Shown here piece by piece: positions 23,749-33,277 of a stretch of DNA of 64,000 nt. Numbering within the stretch: the first letter of the stretch is position 1; every line of letters starts with the position of its first letter. Below the pieces are notes generated by a model, which saw only the letters and a list, made by a program, of their open reading frames with translations, was not told the origin of the DNA and did not search any database. The stretch is from Roseateles noduli (GTDB lineage Bacteria > Pseudomonadota > Gammaproteobacteria > Burkholderiales > Burkholderiaceae_C), in assembly GCA_002205125.1 (NCBI GenBank), contig NIOE01000013.1, forward strand, positions 186,001 through 250,000. Reading direction: 5' to 3'. Position numbers and translations under genes: made by a program.

Positions 23749-25373
23749 CCGAGTTCCCGCGTTGCGACCGCAGCCCGACCTGGGCGGCCTTGCACACTCA
23801 CTTCCAGCAATCCGGACGAGCGTTCGACGTGCGTCAGGCCTTTGCGACCGATGAAGGCCGCTTCGCGGCCTGGTCGCTGCAGGCGCCGGAGGTGTTCGCG
23901 GACCTGTCGAAGAACCGCATCGACGCCCGCACGCTGGAACTGCTGCTGACGCTGGCCCGGGACGTGCAGCTGGAGTCGCAGCGCGAGGCGCTGTTCAACG
24001 GCGATCCCATCAACGCGACGGAAGGTCGCGCGGTGCTGCACACGGCGCTGCGCGCGCCGGCGGGGCAGGGGCCGCATTCGGACGAGGTGCAGGCCTCGCT
24101 CGCGCGCATGCTGGCCTTCGCCGATGCGGTCCGCGACGCGGCCAGCAGCGGCATCACCGACGTCGTGCACATTGGCATCGGCGGCTCGGACCTCGGACCC
24201 GCGATGGTCGTGCAGGCCTTGCAGTCGTATGTGCCGGCCGGCCTGACGCTGCACTTCGTGTCGAACGTCGACGGGCACGACCTGGCCCCGGTGCTGCGGA
24301 ACCTGGATCCGAAGACCACGCAGTTCATCGTCGCCTCCAAGACCTTCACGACGCAGGAGACGCTGGCCAACGCGATGGCCGCGAAGGCCTGGTTCCTGCA
24401 GAACGGCGGGACCGACATCGCGAAGCATTTCGCCGCCACGACCAGCAACGCCAAGGCGGCGGCCGAGTTCGGCATCACGACGACCTTCGGTTTCTGGGAC
24501 TGGGTCGGCGGACGCTACTCGCTGTGGTCGGTGATCGGTCTGCCGATCGCGATCGCCGTGGGCTCGGCCCATTTCCGCGCGCTGCTGTCCGGCGCGCATG
24601 CGATGGACCAGCATTTCCGCAGCGCGCCGCTCGAGAGGAACCTGCCCGTCCTGCTGGGCCTGCTGGACGTCTGGTACCGCAATTTCCACGGCTTCACGAG
24701 CCGCTCGGTGGCGCCGTACCACCAGGGTCTTCGCCGACTGCCGGCCTACCTGCAGCAGCTGGAGATGGAAAGCAACGGCAAGGGCGTGGACCGCGCGGGC
24801 GATCCCCTGAGCTACGCCACCAGCCCGGTGGTCTGGGGCGAAGCAGGCACCAACGGCCAGCACGCCTACTTCCAGATGCTGCATCAGGGGACCGACGTGA
24901 TCCCGGTGGAGTTCATCGCCGTGAAGACGCCGAACTTCGGTGCACATGTCCGCGGCGAACTGCTGCACAAGCTCCAGGACCAGCACGTGAAGCTGCTGGC
25001 GAACTGCCTCGCGCAATCGCAGGCGCTGATGCAGGGCAAGACCGCGGAAGTCGCGCGCTTGGAGAAGGCGCCGACGGCGTCGCAGGACCTGGACCCGGAT
25101 GTGCTGGCGCGACATCGGAGCTTCACCGGCAACCGGCCGAGCACGACGCTGCTGCTGGAGGCGCTGACGCCGTCGTCGCTGGGCGCGCTGATCGCGCTGT
25201 ACGAGCACCGCGTGTTCGTCAGCGGCGCCGTGTGGAACATCAACAGCTTCGACCAGTGGGGCGTGGAGCTCGGCAAGGCGCTGTGCAACAGCCTGCTGCC
25301 GCGCCTGACCAGCGGCGATGCGTCGGGCCTGGACGCCTCCACGGCCGGCCTGCTGGCCAAGGTGCGCGGCTGA
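23745..25373 (+). CDS. pgi: Glucose-6-phosphate isomerase
   Basis: This 542-residue enzyme interconverts glucose-6-phosphate and fructose-6-phosphate. Both family signatures are present: [18 protein letters not shown] near residue 250 and [12 protein letters not shown] near residue 500. [13 protein letters not shown] near residue 143 binds phosphate, and GTDVIPVEF is also characteristic. The ATG overlaps the tal stop (ATGA), so tal and pgi are translationally coupled. Together with zwf and hexR they form a sugar-phosphate module. Confidence 0.97.
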   Translation: MTEFPRCDRSPTWAALHTHFQQSGRAFDVRQAFATDEGRFAAWSLQAPEVFADLSKNRIDARTLELLLTLARDVQLESQREALFNGDPINATEGRAVLHTALRAPAGQGPHSDEVQASLARMLAFADAVRDAASSGITDVVHIGIGGSDLGPAMVVQALQSYVPAGLTLHFVSNVDGHDLAPVLRNLDPKTTQFIVASKTFTTQETLANAMAAKAWFLQNGGTDIAKHFAATTSNAKAAAEFGITTTFGFWDWVGGRYSLWSVIGLPIAIAVGSAHFRALLSGAHAMDQHFRSAPLERNLPVLLGLLDVWYRNFHGFTSRSVAPYHQGLRRLPAYLQQLEMESNGKGVDRAGDPLSYATSPVVWGEAGTNGQHAYFQMLHQGTDVIPVEFIAVKTPNFGAHVRGELLHKLQDQHVKLLANCLAQSQALMQGKTAEVARLEKAPTASQDLDPDVLARHRSFTGNRPSTTLLLEALTPSSLGALIALYEHRVFVSGAVWNINSFDQWGVELGKALCNSLLPRLTSGDASGLDASTAGLLAKVRG

Positions 25374-25413
25374 GCGCGCGTCCCCGATTTCAACGCAGTA
25401 GAGAACGAGTCAG

Positions 25414-26034
25414 ATGAAGATCGTGTTCGATTTCGGCGCCGTGCTGTTCCGTTGGCACCCGCCGAGTTTCCTGGCCCGCGTCTGGGCCCATCGCGCCGCC
25501 GACGAGATCCAGGGCGCCGCCCTGGCCAAGGAGCTCTTCCAGGATTACCGCGGCGATTGGGGTGCGTTCGATCAAGGCCTGATCGACGCCCCGACCACGG
25601 CGGACCGCATTCACGCGCGCACCGGCTGGCCTCGCGAGGAGATCGTGGCGGTGATGGACGCCGTGCCGTCGGAGCTGAAGCTCATCGAAGGCTCCGCGGC
25701 GTTGATCCAGGAACTGAAGGCGCAGGGGCACACGCTGCACTTCCTGTCCAACATGCCGGAGCCGTATGCCGATTACCTCGAGCAGACGTTCCCGCTGAAG
25801 GACTGGTTCGTGTCGGGCGTGTTCTCGGGGCGCGTGAAACAGTCCAAACCGTCGCGCGAGATCTTCGACCTCGCGCTCGCGCAGTTCGGCGCCAGACCCG
25901 ACGAGGTGCTGTTCCTCGACGACCATCCGGACAACATCGCCGCGGCGAAGGCGCTCGGCTGGCACACGCACCTCTTCACGACGCCGGAGCTGGCGCGGCA
26001 AGACCTGGTGCGTCGGGAACTGCTGCCGGCCTGA
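25414..26034 (+). CDS. HAD-family phosphatase (YihX-like)
   Basis: This 206-residue haloacid dehalogenase-like hydrolase probably removes phosphate from a small sugar phosphate or nucleotide. Motif I is FDFGAVLF with the nucleophile Asp; the second Asp is replaced by Gly, as in the YihX (FDLGNV) subgroup. Motif II is LHFLSNM, motif III contains KQSKPSREIF, and motif IV is VLFLDDHPDN. It lies 40 bases after pgi and is probably in the same operon, suggesting a sugar-phosphate substrate, but this is inference. Confidence 0.85.
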   Translation: MKIVFDFGAVLFRWHPPSFLARVWAHRAADEIQGAALAKELFQDYRGDWGAFDQGLIDAPTTADRIHARTGWPREEIVAVMDAVPSELKLIEGSAALIQELKAQGHTLHFLSNMPEPYADYLEQTFPLKDWFVSGVFSGRVKQSKPSREIFDLALAQFGARPDEVLFLDDHPDNIAAAKALGWHTHLFTTPELARQDLVRRELLPA

Positions 26035-26073
26035 GGAGCGGCGCGATCGGGGCGCGGTCGCGCGCCCGGCGTC

Positions 26074-26283
26074 TTACTTCGAGGCGTCGTCCTCGTCGAT
26101 CGTCGTCGGCGGCGCGGCCACGCGGAACGATTCGTCGGACCAGTGGCCCAGGTCGATCTGGCGACAGCGTTCGCTGCAGAACGGGCGCCAGAGGTTGCCT
26201 GGCGCGAACAGGCTGTCGCCGCCGCAGGTGGGGCAGGGGACGATGCGAGGCGCCGGCGTGGCGGGGATGAATTTCTCGGGCAT
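26074..26283 (-). CDS. yacG: DNA gyrase inhibitor YacG
   Basis: This small 69-residue zinc-binding protein has the paired motifs CPTCGG and CSERCRQID. YacG binds GyrB and inhibits gyrase activity in E. coli. The acidic tail TIDEDD is typical. It is the last gene of the pilB-pilC-pilD-coaE-zapD-yacG run, an order conserved in many beta- and gammaproteobacteria. Confidence 0.93.
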   Translation of the reverse strand: MPEKFIPATPAPRIVPCPTCGGDSLFAPGNLWRPFCSERCRQIDLGHWSDESFRVAAPPTTIDEDDASK

Positions 26284-26346
26284 GACGGAGTCGGCACTAC
26301 GGGGGGCGCGAGGCGCTCAGCGCCGCGCCGGGTCAGGAATACAGGG

Positions 26347-27132
26347 TCAGGAACACAGGGTCAGTTCGAAGGTGGCGTCGACCGGCGCCGGTTTCAAGCG
26401 CCCGTCCTCATCCTGGCGCATCAACCGGATCGAGACCATCAGCCGGTGGCCGCTGATCTCGGGGATCAGGCCCAGGCTGGGATCGATGCGCATGCGCAGC
26501 ATGTGGAAGCTGCGGCCCGGCGGGAGGCTCTGCTGGTACTGGCCGCCGTGCGCGGCCACCTTGTGCGGCGAGCCGCTGTCGCGCAGCAGACCCAGCAGCA
26601 CGTTGAGCGCCTCGGCCAGCGGCATCAGCGTCTGAGCCCACTGCATCAGATCGTTGCGCCGACGTACCGGCAGCAGCTGCTGCCACGCGTAGTACGCCGG
26701 CAGATCGAATTCGCAGGTGCCGCCCGGGATCGAGATCCGGCTGCGGATGCTCATCAGCCACTCATTGGTCGTGAGCGCGTGACCGGCCTTGCCGGGCAGC
26801 TGGTTGAGCTTGTCGAACGCGGCGTCGATGCGGCCGACCACCTCGTCCAGCACAGCTTCCGACACCGCCGGATTGCCCCGGTAGCTGTTGAACTGCGTGC
26901 GGTGGCGCTCCAGCTCCTTGAGCAGGTCGGCCTTGAGGTCGGCGCGCGAGGCGACGTCCATCACTTCGAAGATGGTGGCCAACGCGAAGTGGTGATCCAT
27001 CGCGGTGTCGCGCGCCATCAGCTGACCGAGCCGATCGAACAGGTGTTCGAGTCTGAGCATCGTGCGGATGCTCTCGTTGAACGGGTATTCGTAGAGGACC
27101 AAGTCGACCATCCCTTTGCGGCAAGTGGCCAT
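26347..27132 (-). CDS. zapD: Cell division protein ZapD
   Basis: This protein of about 261 residues bundles FtsZ filaments at the division ring. Family sequence is clear: VLYEYPFNESIRTMLRLEHLFDRL near the N-terminus and a PGGTCEFDLPAYYAWQQ stretch in the second half. Two starts are possible. The ATG at 27132 has GGAA at suitable distance, while the ATG at 27111 begins closer to the family N-terminus but has AAAGGG directly abutting it. Confidence 0.92.
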   Translation of the reverse strand: MATCRKGMVDLVLYEYPFNESIRTMLRLEHLFDRLGQLMARDTAMDHHFALATIFEVMDVASRADLKADLLKELERHRTQFNSYRGNPAVSEAVLDEVVGRIDAAFDKLNQLPGKAGHALTTNEWLMSIRSRISIPGGTCEFDLPAYYAWQQLLPVRRRNDLMQWAQTLMPLAEALNVLLGLLRDSGSPHKVAAHGGQYQQSLPPGRSFHMLRMRIDPSLGLIPEISGHRLMVSIRLMRQDEDGRLKPAPVDATFELTLCS

Positions 27133-27178
27133 TGTTCCACAGTGTGTCGCGACGTTACCCCGATCGGGTGAGGGGTGG

Positions 27179-27772
27179 TCAGAACAGGGGACCGGCGAGC
27201 AGACGCCCGACCTCTTCACGCAGTTGGGCCAGCGTGAGCCCGTCGTTATGGATCACCGCATCCGCGGCGGCGCGACGCTCAGTGCGTGTCGCCTGCTGGG
27301 CGAGGATGGCTCGCACGGCCGCTTCGCTCAGGCCCGACCGCGCCATGACGCGGGCGACCTGCGTCTCTTCCCGGCAGTCGACGACCAGCACGCGATCGAC
27401 CCGACGACGCCAGCGTCCCGACTCGACCAGCAGTGGCACGTCGAACACGATCCGTTGCTCCGGTCCGGCGAGGGCCGCCTGCCGTGCCGTCTCCGCCCCG
27501 ATCATCGGATGCAGGATGGCTTCGAGCGCGCGCTTGGCGGAAGGGTCGCGGAAGGCCAGCTCCCGCATCGCTGTGCGGTCGAGCGCGCCGTCCGTTGAGA
27601 CGAAGTCCGGTCCGAACTGAGCGGCGATGGCCGGCATCGCGCCTCCGCCGGGCAGCGTCAAGGCCCGGGAGATCGCATCGGTGTCGACCAGCAAGGCGCC
27701 GCCCAGGTCCACGAGTGCTGCCGCGACGGTGCTTTTGCCGCTGCCGATGCCGCCGGTCAGGCCGATGCGCAC
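27179..27772 (-). CDS. coaE: Dephospho-CoA kinase
   Basis: This 197-residue enzyme phosphorylates dephospho-CoA in the last step of coenzyme A synthesis. The P-loop is LTGGIGSGKSTV (residues 5-16). DTDAISR, the HPMIG motif and VFDVPLLVESG are typical of CoaE. It lies 22 bases after pilD and 46 bases before zapD on the minus strand. Confidence 0.96.
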   Translation of the reverse strand: MRIGLTGGIGSGKSTVAAALVDLGGALLVDTDAISRALTLPGGGAMPAIAAQFGPDFVSTDGALDRTAMRELAFRDPSAKRALEAILHPMIGAETARQAALAGPEQRIVFDVPLLVESGRWRRRVDRVLVVDCREETQVARVMARSGLSEAAVRAILAQQATRTERRAAADAVIHNDGLTLAQLREEVGRLLAGPLF

Positions 27773-27794
27773 GATGAGCTCCCCGGGGAGGCGA

Positions 27795-28739
27795 TCAGAT
27801 CGCCCGAAGTCCCAGCCAGGCTGCGACCTCTGTCGTGCCGATCAGCAGGACGGCCAGTCCGCCGCCGGCGAGGAACGGACCGAACGGAACATACCGGCCT
27901 TCGCGCAGGCCTCCCCGCATCTTCAGCCCGATGCCGACCACGGCGCCGATCAGCGAGGCGAACAGGGCCACCGGCAGCACCATCTGCCACCCCAGCCACG
28001 CGCCGAGGGCGGCGAGCAGCTTGAAATCGCCGTAGCCCATGCCTTCCTTGCCGGTGGCCAGCTTGAACACCCAGTAGATGGACCACAGCGACAGATAGCC
28101 CGCGAGCACCCCGACCAGCGCATCGGCCAGCGAGACCGGAATCCATCCGGCGAAGGCGGCGATCAGGCCGGCCCACAGCAGCGGCTGGTTGATGCCGTCG
28201 GGCAGCAGCGTGGTATCCCAGTCGATGCCGGCCAGCGCCACCAGCGCTGCGGCGAAACCGCAGTACAGCAGGCTCGCTGGTTGGGTGCCCAGCCGCCAGG
28301 CGATGCCTGCGAAGAGCAGGCCGGTGAGCAACTCGATGAACGGGTATCGCGCAGAGATCGGCGCCTTGCAGGACGCGCATTTCCCACCCAGCCGCAACCA
28401 GCCGAGCAGCGGCAGGTTCTCATGCCAGCGCAGCTGGTGGCCACAGTGGGGGCAGCGCGAGGCCGGCCGGACCAGCGAGAACACCGGCTGACGATCCAGC
28501 GATTCGCGCAACGGCAGTGCGGCGGCGGCCAGTTGCCGGGCTGCGGCCTCGTCGAGTCCGGCGTGGGTCCGCAGGTCGCTGTCGATCGCCAACTGGTCCG
28601 CGCAATCGGACAGCCACTCCCGGTGCATCATCACCGGCAGCCGGTAGATGACGACGTTGAGGAAGCTGCCGACGCACAGGCCGATGACGCCGAGGAACGC
28701 GGGGGACAGCAGCGCGTCCAGCAGGGCCGGGTCCAGCAC
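27795..28739 (-). CDS. pilD: Type IV prepilin peptidase / methyltransferase PilD
   Basis: This 314-residue polytopic inner-membrane enzyme cleaves prepilin leaders and N-methylates the new Phe/Met. It has two zinc-binding Cys pairs (Cys96/99 in CPHC and Cys121/124 in CASC). The two catalytic aspartates are Asp173 or Asp175 in GIDWDTTLLPD and Asp238 in GYGDFK. Its substrates are encoded at 12241-15579. The ATG directly abuts the pilC stop. Confidence 0.96.
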   Translation of the reverse strand: MLDPALLDALLSPAFLGVIGLCVGSFLNVVIYRLPVMMHREWLSDCADQLAIDSDLRTHAGLDEAAARQLAAAALPLRESLDRQPVFSLVRPASRCPHCGHQLRWHENLPLLGWLRLGGKCASCKAPISARYPFIELLTGLLFAGIAWRLGTQPASLLYCGFAAALVALAGIDWDTTLLPDGINQPLLWAGLIAAFAGWIPVSLADALVGVLAGYLSLWSIYWVFKLATGKEGMGYGDFKLLAALGAWLGWQMVLPVALFASLIGAVVGIGLKMRGGLREGRYVPFGPFLAGGGLAVLLIGTTEVAAWLGLRAI

Positions 28740-29975
28740 TTACACCACCGCGCCCAGCTTGAAGATCGGCAGGTACATCGAGACCACGATGCCGCCGATC
28801 AGCCCGCCCAGGAACACGATGATGATGGGTTCCATCAGGCTGGACAGCGACTTGACGGCGTCGTCCACCTCTTCTTCATAGAAGTCCGCCGCCTTGCCCA
28901 GCATGTGGTCCAGCGAGCCTGATTCCTCGCCGATCGCGGCCATCTGCAGCACCATGATCGGGAAGATGCCGGTGGTCTGCATCGAGGTGGTCAGCGAGGC
29001 ACCGGTCGACACGTCGCGTTGGATCTTCTCCGTCGCTTCGGCGAACACGACGTTGCCCGACGCGCCGCCCACCGAGTCCAGCGCTTCCACCAGCGGCACG
29101 CCCGCCGCGAACATCGTCGCCAAGGTGCGCGTCCAGCGTGCGACTGCCGACTTGTAGATCAGTTGGCCGAACACCGGGATCTTCAGCAGCAGCCGGTCCA
29201 TGAACTTCTGGACCTTCTCCGAACGCTTCCAGCTCTGGAAGAAGAAATACAGCCCACCGCCGATCACGCTGAAGATCAGCCACCAGTACGCGACGAAGAT
29301 TTCCGACAGGGCCATCACGAACAGCGTCGGCGCCGGCAGTTCGGCGCCGAACGACTTGAACACGTCCTTGAAGGCGGGGATCACGAAGATCATGATCACG
29401 GCGGTCACGACGAACGCGACGACCAACACCGCGATCGGGTAGGTCAGGGCCGACTTGATCTTGCCTTTCAGTGCAACCGTCTTCTCCTGGTAGATCGCCA
29501 GGCGGTCCAGCAAGGCTTCCAGGATACCGCCCTGCTCGCCGGCTTCGACCAGGTTGCAATACAGCGCGTCGAAGTAGAGCGGATGCTTGCGGAAGGCCGC
29601 GGACAGCGAGGTGCCGGTCTCGACGTCCTGGCGGATGTCGGTGAGCAGCTTCGTCAGACGCGGGTTCGGACTGCCGCGCGCGACGATGTCGAAGGATTGC
29701 AGCAGCGGAACGCCGGCGCGCATCATGGTCGCCAGCTGACGCGTGAAGATCGAGATGTCCTTCTGCTTGATGGACTTGCCGCCGGAGCTGCGCCGCTTCT
29801 TGATCTTGTTGACCAGGATGCCCTGGCGCCGCAGCGACGCGCTGATGACGGCTTCGCCGCCGGCCCGCATCTCTCCGCGCACGATCTTGCCGTTGCGGTC
29901 CTTGCCTTCCCATTCGAAGACGTATTCCTTGATGCCCTTGGCCGCGCCCTTGGCGCCTGCGGTGGTCGTCGCCAT
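28740..29975 (-). CDS. pilC: Type IV pilus inner-membrane platform protein PilC
   Basis: This 411-residue GspF-family platform protein couples ATPase action to pilin insertion. It has two repeated GspF domains (FTRQLATMMRAGVPLLQSFDI near residue 77 and RWTRTLATMFAAGVPLVEALD near residue 278). Hydrophobic helices lie near residues 180-205 and 225-245, with another at the C-terminus. GEQGG and GEESG mark the repeat ends. It is preceded by an almost ideal ribosome-binding site. Confidence 0.96.
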   Translation of the reverse strand: MATTTAGAKGAAKGIKEYVFEWEGKDRNGKIVRGEMRAGGEAVISASLRRQGILVNKIKKRRSSGGKSIKQKDISIFTRQLATMMRAGVPLLQSFDIVARGSPNPRLTKLLTDIRQDVETGTSLSAAFRKHPLYFDALYCNLVEAGEQGGILEALLDRLAIYQEKTVALKGKIKSALTYPIAVLVVAFVVTAVIMIFVIPAFKDVFKSFGAELPAPTLFVMALSEIFVAYWWLIFSVIGGGLYFFFQSWKRSEKVQKFMDRLLLKIPVFGQLIYKSAVARWTRTLATMFAAGVPLVEALDSVGGASGNVVFAEATEKIQRDVSTGASLTTSMQTTGIFPIMVLQMAAIGEESGSLDHMLGKAADFYEEEVDDAVKSLSSLMEPIIIVFLGGLIGGIVVSMYLPIFKLGAVV

Positions 29976-29985
29976 ATCACCTCCT
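29976..29985 (-). promoter_or_regulatory. Near-perfect Shine-Dalgarno of pilC
   Basis: On the minus strand AGGAGGTGAT stands directly before the pilC ATG. It is complementary to the 16S rRNA tail over ten bases, much stronger than the sites of neighbouring genes, so PilC may be translated independently of PilB. Confidence 0.8.
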
Positions 29986-30065
29986 GCCGTCGCGCCAGAT
30001 GAGTGGCGCTCCCAATCTTTGACTCGTTCGAACGGTCCTGGTAGCCCGACGCCAGACGCACGAAA

Positions 30066-30085
30066 GCGGCGTCCGAGGACGCCGC
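30066..30085 (-). terminator. Intercistronic hairpin between pilB and pilC
   Basis: GCGGCGTC/GACGCCGC forms an 8-bp stem with a 4-nt loop 12 bases after the pilB stop. Only TTTCGT follows on the minus strand, so it may be a weak terminator or a processing/stability element. Confidence 0.4.
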
Positions 30086-30097
30086 GTCATGCCGATG

Positions 30098-31831
30098 TCA
30101 TTCGTTGGTGGCCGCCAGCACCTCTTCCAGTGTCGTGACGCCCGCCCGGACCTTGACCAGCCCGGACTGCCGCAGGTCCCGCACGCCATCCGCGCGGGCC
30201 TGGTGGGCGATGTCCACGGCTGTTCCCTCGGACAGGATGATCCGCTGGATCGGCTCCGTGATGGGCATCACTTGGTAAAGGCCGACGCGCCCACGATAAC
30301 CATTGTTGCAATTTGAGCAGCCGACGGCCCGGTACGGCTTCCAGCTGCCGTCCAGATCCGCCTCCGCGAAGCCTGCGCGCAGCAACGCCTCGCGCGGATA
30401 TTCCGCCGGCGCCTTGCAGTTCTCGCACAGCCGGCGCGCCAGGCGCTGGGCGGTGATCAGCAGCACGCTCGACGCGATGTTGAACGGGGCGACCCCCATG
30501 TTCAGCAGCCGGGTCAGCGTTGTCGGGGCGTCGTTCGTGTGCAGCGTCGACATCACCATGTGGCCGGTCTGGGCGGCCTTGATGGCAATGTCGGCCGTGT
30601 CCAGGTCCCGGATCTCGCCGACCATGATGATGTCCGGATCCTGCCGCAGGAAGGCCTTCAGCGCCGCGGAGAAGGTCAGGCCGGCCTTGTCGTTGACGTT
30701 GACCTGGTTGATGCCGGGCAGGTTGATTTCCGCCGGATCCTCGACGGTCGAGATGTTGGTGCCGGGCTGGTTCAGGATGTTGAGGCAGGTGTACAGCGAC
30801 ACCGTCTTGCCCGACCCCGTCGGCCCGGTGACCAGGATCATCCCGTAAGGGCGGTGGATGCAATGGAGCAGCCGTTCCTTCTCGATCTTCTCGTAGCCCA
30901 GGGCCTCGATGCCCAGCTTGGCCGAGGACGGGTCCAGGATCCGGATCACGATCTTCTCGCCGAACAGCGTCGGCAGCGTCGAGACCCGGAAGTCGATCGC
31001 CTTGGAGCCAAACTTCAGCTTCATCCGGCCGTCCTGCGGGACGCGGCGTTCGGAGATGTCCATCCGCGAGATCACCTTGATCCGCGAGGACAGCTTGTCC
31101 TTGATGGCGATCGGCGGCTGCGTGATCTCGCGCAACTCGCCGTCGACGCGGAACCGGACGCGGTAGTGGTACTCGAAGGGTTCGAAATGCAGGTCCGACG
31201 CGCGCATGTTGATCGCGTCCACCAGCATCTTCTGCAGGAAGCGCACGACCGGCGCGTCCTCGACGTCGGCGATCTCCTGCGTTTCCTCGGGCGGGGGGGC
31301 GCTGTCCTCGGCGATGTCGAAGTCGAAGTCCTCGCCGGCAATCGCTTCCAGGGCCTCTGCCGTCGATGCCGCGTTGAGGCCCAGCAGCTTCGCGAGCTTG
31401 TCGTGCTCGACGATGATCCATTCAGGCGTCAGTTGGGTGGCGAACTTGATGCGCTCGACGACTTCCTGCTCGGTCGGATCGGCGCCGCCGATGAAGAGCC
31501 GGTTGCCCCGGCGCGCCAGCACCACGACCTGATACTGCGCCGCCAGTTTGGAGTCGATGATGTTCTGCGGCAGCTTGTGGCCGTCGACGGCGTTCAGGTC
31601 CAGCAGCGGGAGTGCGAGCGCGTGCGACAGCGTGTGCGCCAGGTCCGTCGGCGTGACGGTGCCCGAAGCCATGACCGCGTTGATGAAGCTGGTCTTCTTC
31701 TCCCGGGCCAGCTTGACCAGGTCCTCGGCGGCCTGCGGCTTGAGCTTGCCGGCGTGCACGAGCACGCGGGCGACGCCTGACAGGGCGGACTGAGGAGGTT
31801 CTGCCAGTGTGGTGTCCACGGATATCGCCAT
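30098..31831 (-). CDS. pilB: Type IV pilus extension ATPase PilB
   Basis: This 577-residue cytoplasmic hexameric ATPase drives pilus polymerisation. It has an N-terminal MshEN-like region (to about 150), Walker A GPTGSGKT (336-343), the Asp box near 361-370, Walker B IIMVGEIRD (401-409) and the His box around HMVMSTLHTND. A zinc-binding tetracysteine is formed by Cys469/472 and Cys505/508. The ATG at 31831 (MAISVDTTLA) is preferred over an upstream TTG at 31861; neither has a strong ribosome-binding site. Confidence 0.96.
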   Translation of the reverse strand: MAISVDTTLAEPPQSALSGVARVLVHAGKLKPQAAEDLVKLAREKKTSFINAVMASGTVTPTDLAHTLSHALALPLLDLNAVDGHKLPQNIIDSKLAAQYQVVVLARRGNRLFIGGADPTEQEVVERIKFATQLTPEWIIVEHDKLAKLLGLNAASTAEALEAIAGEDFDFDIAEDSAPPPEETQEIADVEDAPVVRFLQKMLVDAINMRASDLHFEPFEYHYRVRFRVDGELREITQPPIAIKDKLSSRIKVISRMDISERRVPQDGRMKLKFGSKAIDFRVSTLPTLFGEKIVIRILDPSSAKLGIEALGYEKIEKERLLHCIHRPYGMILVTGPTGSGKTVSLYTCLNILNQPGTNISTVEDPAEINLPGINQVNVNDKAGLTFSAALKAFLRQDPDIIMVGEIRDLDTADIAIKAAQTGHMVMSTLHTNDAPTTLTRLLNMGVAPFNIASSVLLITAQRLARRLCENCKAPAEYPREALLRAGFAEADLDGSWKPYRAVGCSNCNNGYRGRVGLYQVMPITEPIQRIILSEGTAVDIAHQARADGVRDLRQSGLVKVRAGVTTLEEVLAATNE

Positions 31832-32130
31832 CGGGTAGGGTCTTGCCGGATGCCGGCGCAAGCGCCGGAACAGCCCCTCACTTTACCCCCATGAACGCAG
31901 GGGCGGCGGGAGGGGCAGCCCTGGCTTTCACTGAAGTCAGACGCTTCGTGCAGTTTCGGCCTTGGTCACTGGAAATTGAGCGCGAAATGTGCAATACCGT
32001 TTCCTTGCGCCCGGGAGGCCCGCAAGGCCTGACCCCCGATGAGGCCGACGTCAAGGTGGTCGTGCGGGGCGGACTGCTCTTCCGAAAGGGCGAGGGGGCG
32101 AGGGCCTGCAGTGTGTCTGCAGCGCGCAAA
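31832..32130. other. Region upstream of pilB without a recognised gene
   Basis: This stretch of about 300 bases holds no open frame resembling a known protein. It should contain the pilB promoter on the minus strand. I saw no convincing -24/-12 sigma-54 site. A small GC-rich inverted repeat (CCGGCG/CGCCGG, 31853-31868) lies in the presumed leader 22 bases before pilB. Confidence 0.5.
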
Positions 32131-32163
32131 GAAAAACGCCGCGAACCTTGCGATTCGCGGCGT
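32131..32163 (-). terminator. Intrinsic terminator of tRNA-Pro
   Basis: A 10-bp perfect stem (ACGCCGCGAA with TTCGCGGCGT, 32136-32145 and 32154-32163) runs into TTTTTC on the minus strand, 11 bases past the tRNA 3' end. Confidence 0.85.
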
Positions 32164-32174
32164 CATCGATGTCC

Positions 32175-32251
32175 TGGTCGGGGTGAGAGGATTCGAACCT
32201 CCGGCCTCTACGTCCCGAACGTAGCGCTCTACCAGGCTAAGCTACACCCCG
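32175..32251 (-). tRNA. tRNA-Pro (anticodon CGG)
   Basis: The minus strand folds as a 77-nt cloverleaf with acceptor stem CGGGGTG/CACCCCG, D arm AGCTTAGCCTGGTAGAGC, anticodon stem CTACG/CGTAG with loop TTCGGGA (anticodon CGG), T arm GGAGGTTCGAATCCTC and an encoded CCA end. It reads CCG codons, which are abundant in this GC-rich genome. Confidence 0.96.
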
Positions 32252-32290
32252 TTTTGGTCACTCGATCAAGAGGCCTTCAAGAACGTCTGT

Positions 32291-33277
32291 TCAAGAACTT
32301 CTCTCCACCGACTGAGCCGCAAATTCTAGCAGGCTTTCTTTCCACTTGGAAAGGGGGAGCGCCGACAAATGTTGTCTCGCCTGTGCGACCTCCGCGCGGG
32401 CGGCTTCGCGTGTCGCTTCGAGTGCGCCGGTGCGACGCACGATCTCGACGATGTCCTGCAGGCGCTCGACCTCGCCATGCTCGATGGCGTGGCGGATCAG
32501 CGCGCGGTCGGCCTCGGTGCCGCGCTCCATCGCGATCAGCAGCGGCAACGTGGGCTTGCCTTCGCGCAGGTCGTCGCCGACGTTCTTGCCCAGCGATTCG
32601 CTCGTGCCTTCGTAGTCCAGCGTGTCGTCGATCAACTGGAAGGCGGTGCCCAGCGCGCGACCGTAGCCGGCGCAGGCTTCCTCGAGTGCGGGCGGCGCGT
32701 CGGCCAGCACCGCGCCCAGGCGCGCGCTGGCTTCGAACAGCTTGGCCGTCTTGTAGCGGATGACGCGCAGGTAGCTGTCGACCGCGACATCCGGGTCGTG
32801 CATGTTCATCAACTGCAGGACCTCGCCTTCGGCGATGACGTTGGTCGCGTCGGCGAGTACTTCCAGCACACGCATGCGGTTCACCGACACCATCATCTGG
32901 AAGGCACGCGAGTACAGGAAGTCGCCCACCAGCACGCTGGCGGCGTTGCCGAACAGCGCGTTCGCGGTCTGCTTGCCGCGACGCAGCGCGGACTCGTCGA
33001 CGACGTCGTCATGCAGCAGGGTGGCGGTGTGGATGAACTCCACCACCGCCGCGAGTTCCCGGCTGGCCGGGGAGTCTGCGTCCAGTGCATTGGCGAACAT
33101 CAGCACCAGCTTCGGACGCATCCGCTTGCCGCCGGCGTGGATGATGTACGCGGAGATCTGGTTGATCAGGGCGACGTCCGAGCGAAGCCGTTGCGCGATC
33201 ACGGCGTCGACTTCGTTCATCTGCGCATTCAGCGCCTCGAGGACCTCGGCAACTGGGGTAGAGGCAATGGGCTGCAC
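32291..33277 (-). CDS. ispB: Polyprenyl (octaprenyl) diphosphate synthase
   Basis: This 328-residue trans-isoprenyl diphosphate synthase makes the long side chain of ubiquinone. The first Asp-rich motif LLHDDVVDESALRRG is at residues 88-102 and the second is QLIDDTLDYEG. GGKRMRPKL binds the pyrophosphate. The residues before the first motif lack bulky aromatics, consistent with a long-chain product. It precedes rplU divergently, as ispB does in many proteobacteria. Confidence 0.93.
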   Translation of the reverse strand: MQPIASTPVAEVLEALNAQMNEVDAVIAQRLRSDVALINQISAYIIHAGGKRMRPKLVLMFANALDADSPASRELAAVVEFIHTATLLHDDVVDESALRRGKQTANALFGNAASVLVGDFLYSRAFQMMVSVNRMRVLEVLADATNVIAEGEVLQLMNMHDPDVAVDSYLRVIRYKTAKLFEASARLGAVLADAPPALEEACAGYGRALGTAFQLIDDTLDYEGTSESLGKNVGDDLREGKPTLPLLIAMERGTEADRALIRHAIEHGEVERLQDIVEIVRRTGALEATREAARAEVAQARQHLSALPLSKWKESLLEFAAQSVERSS

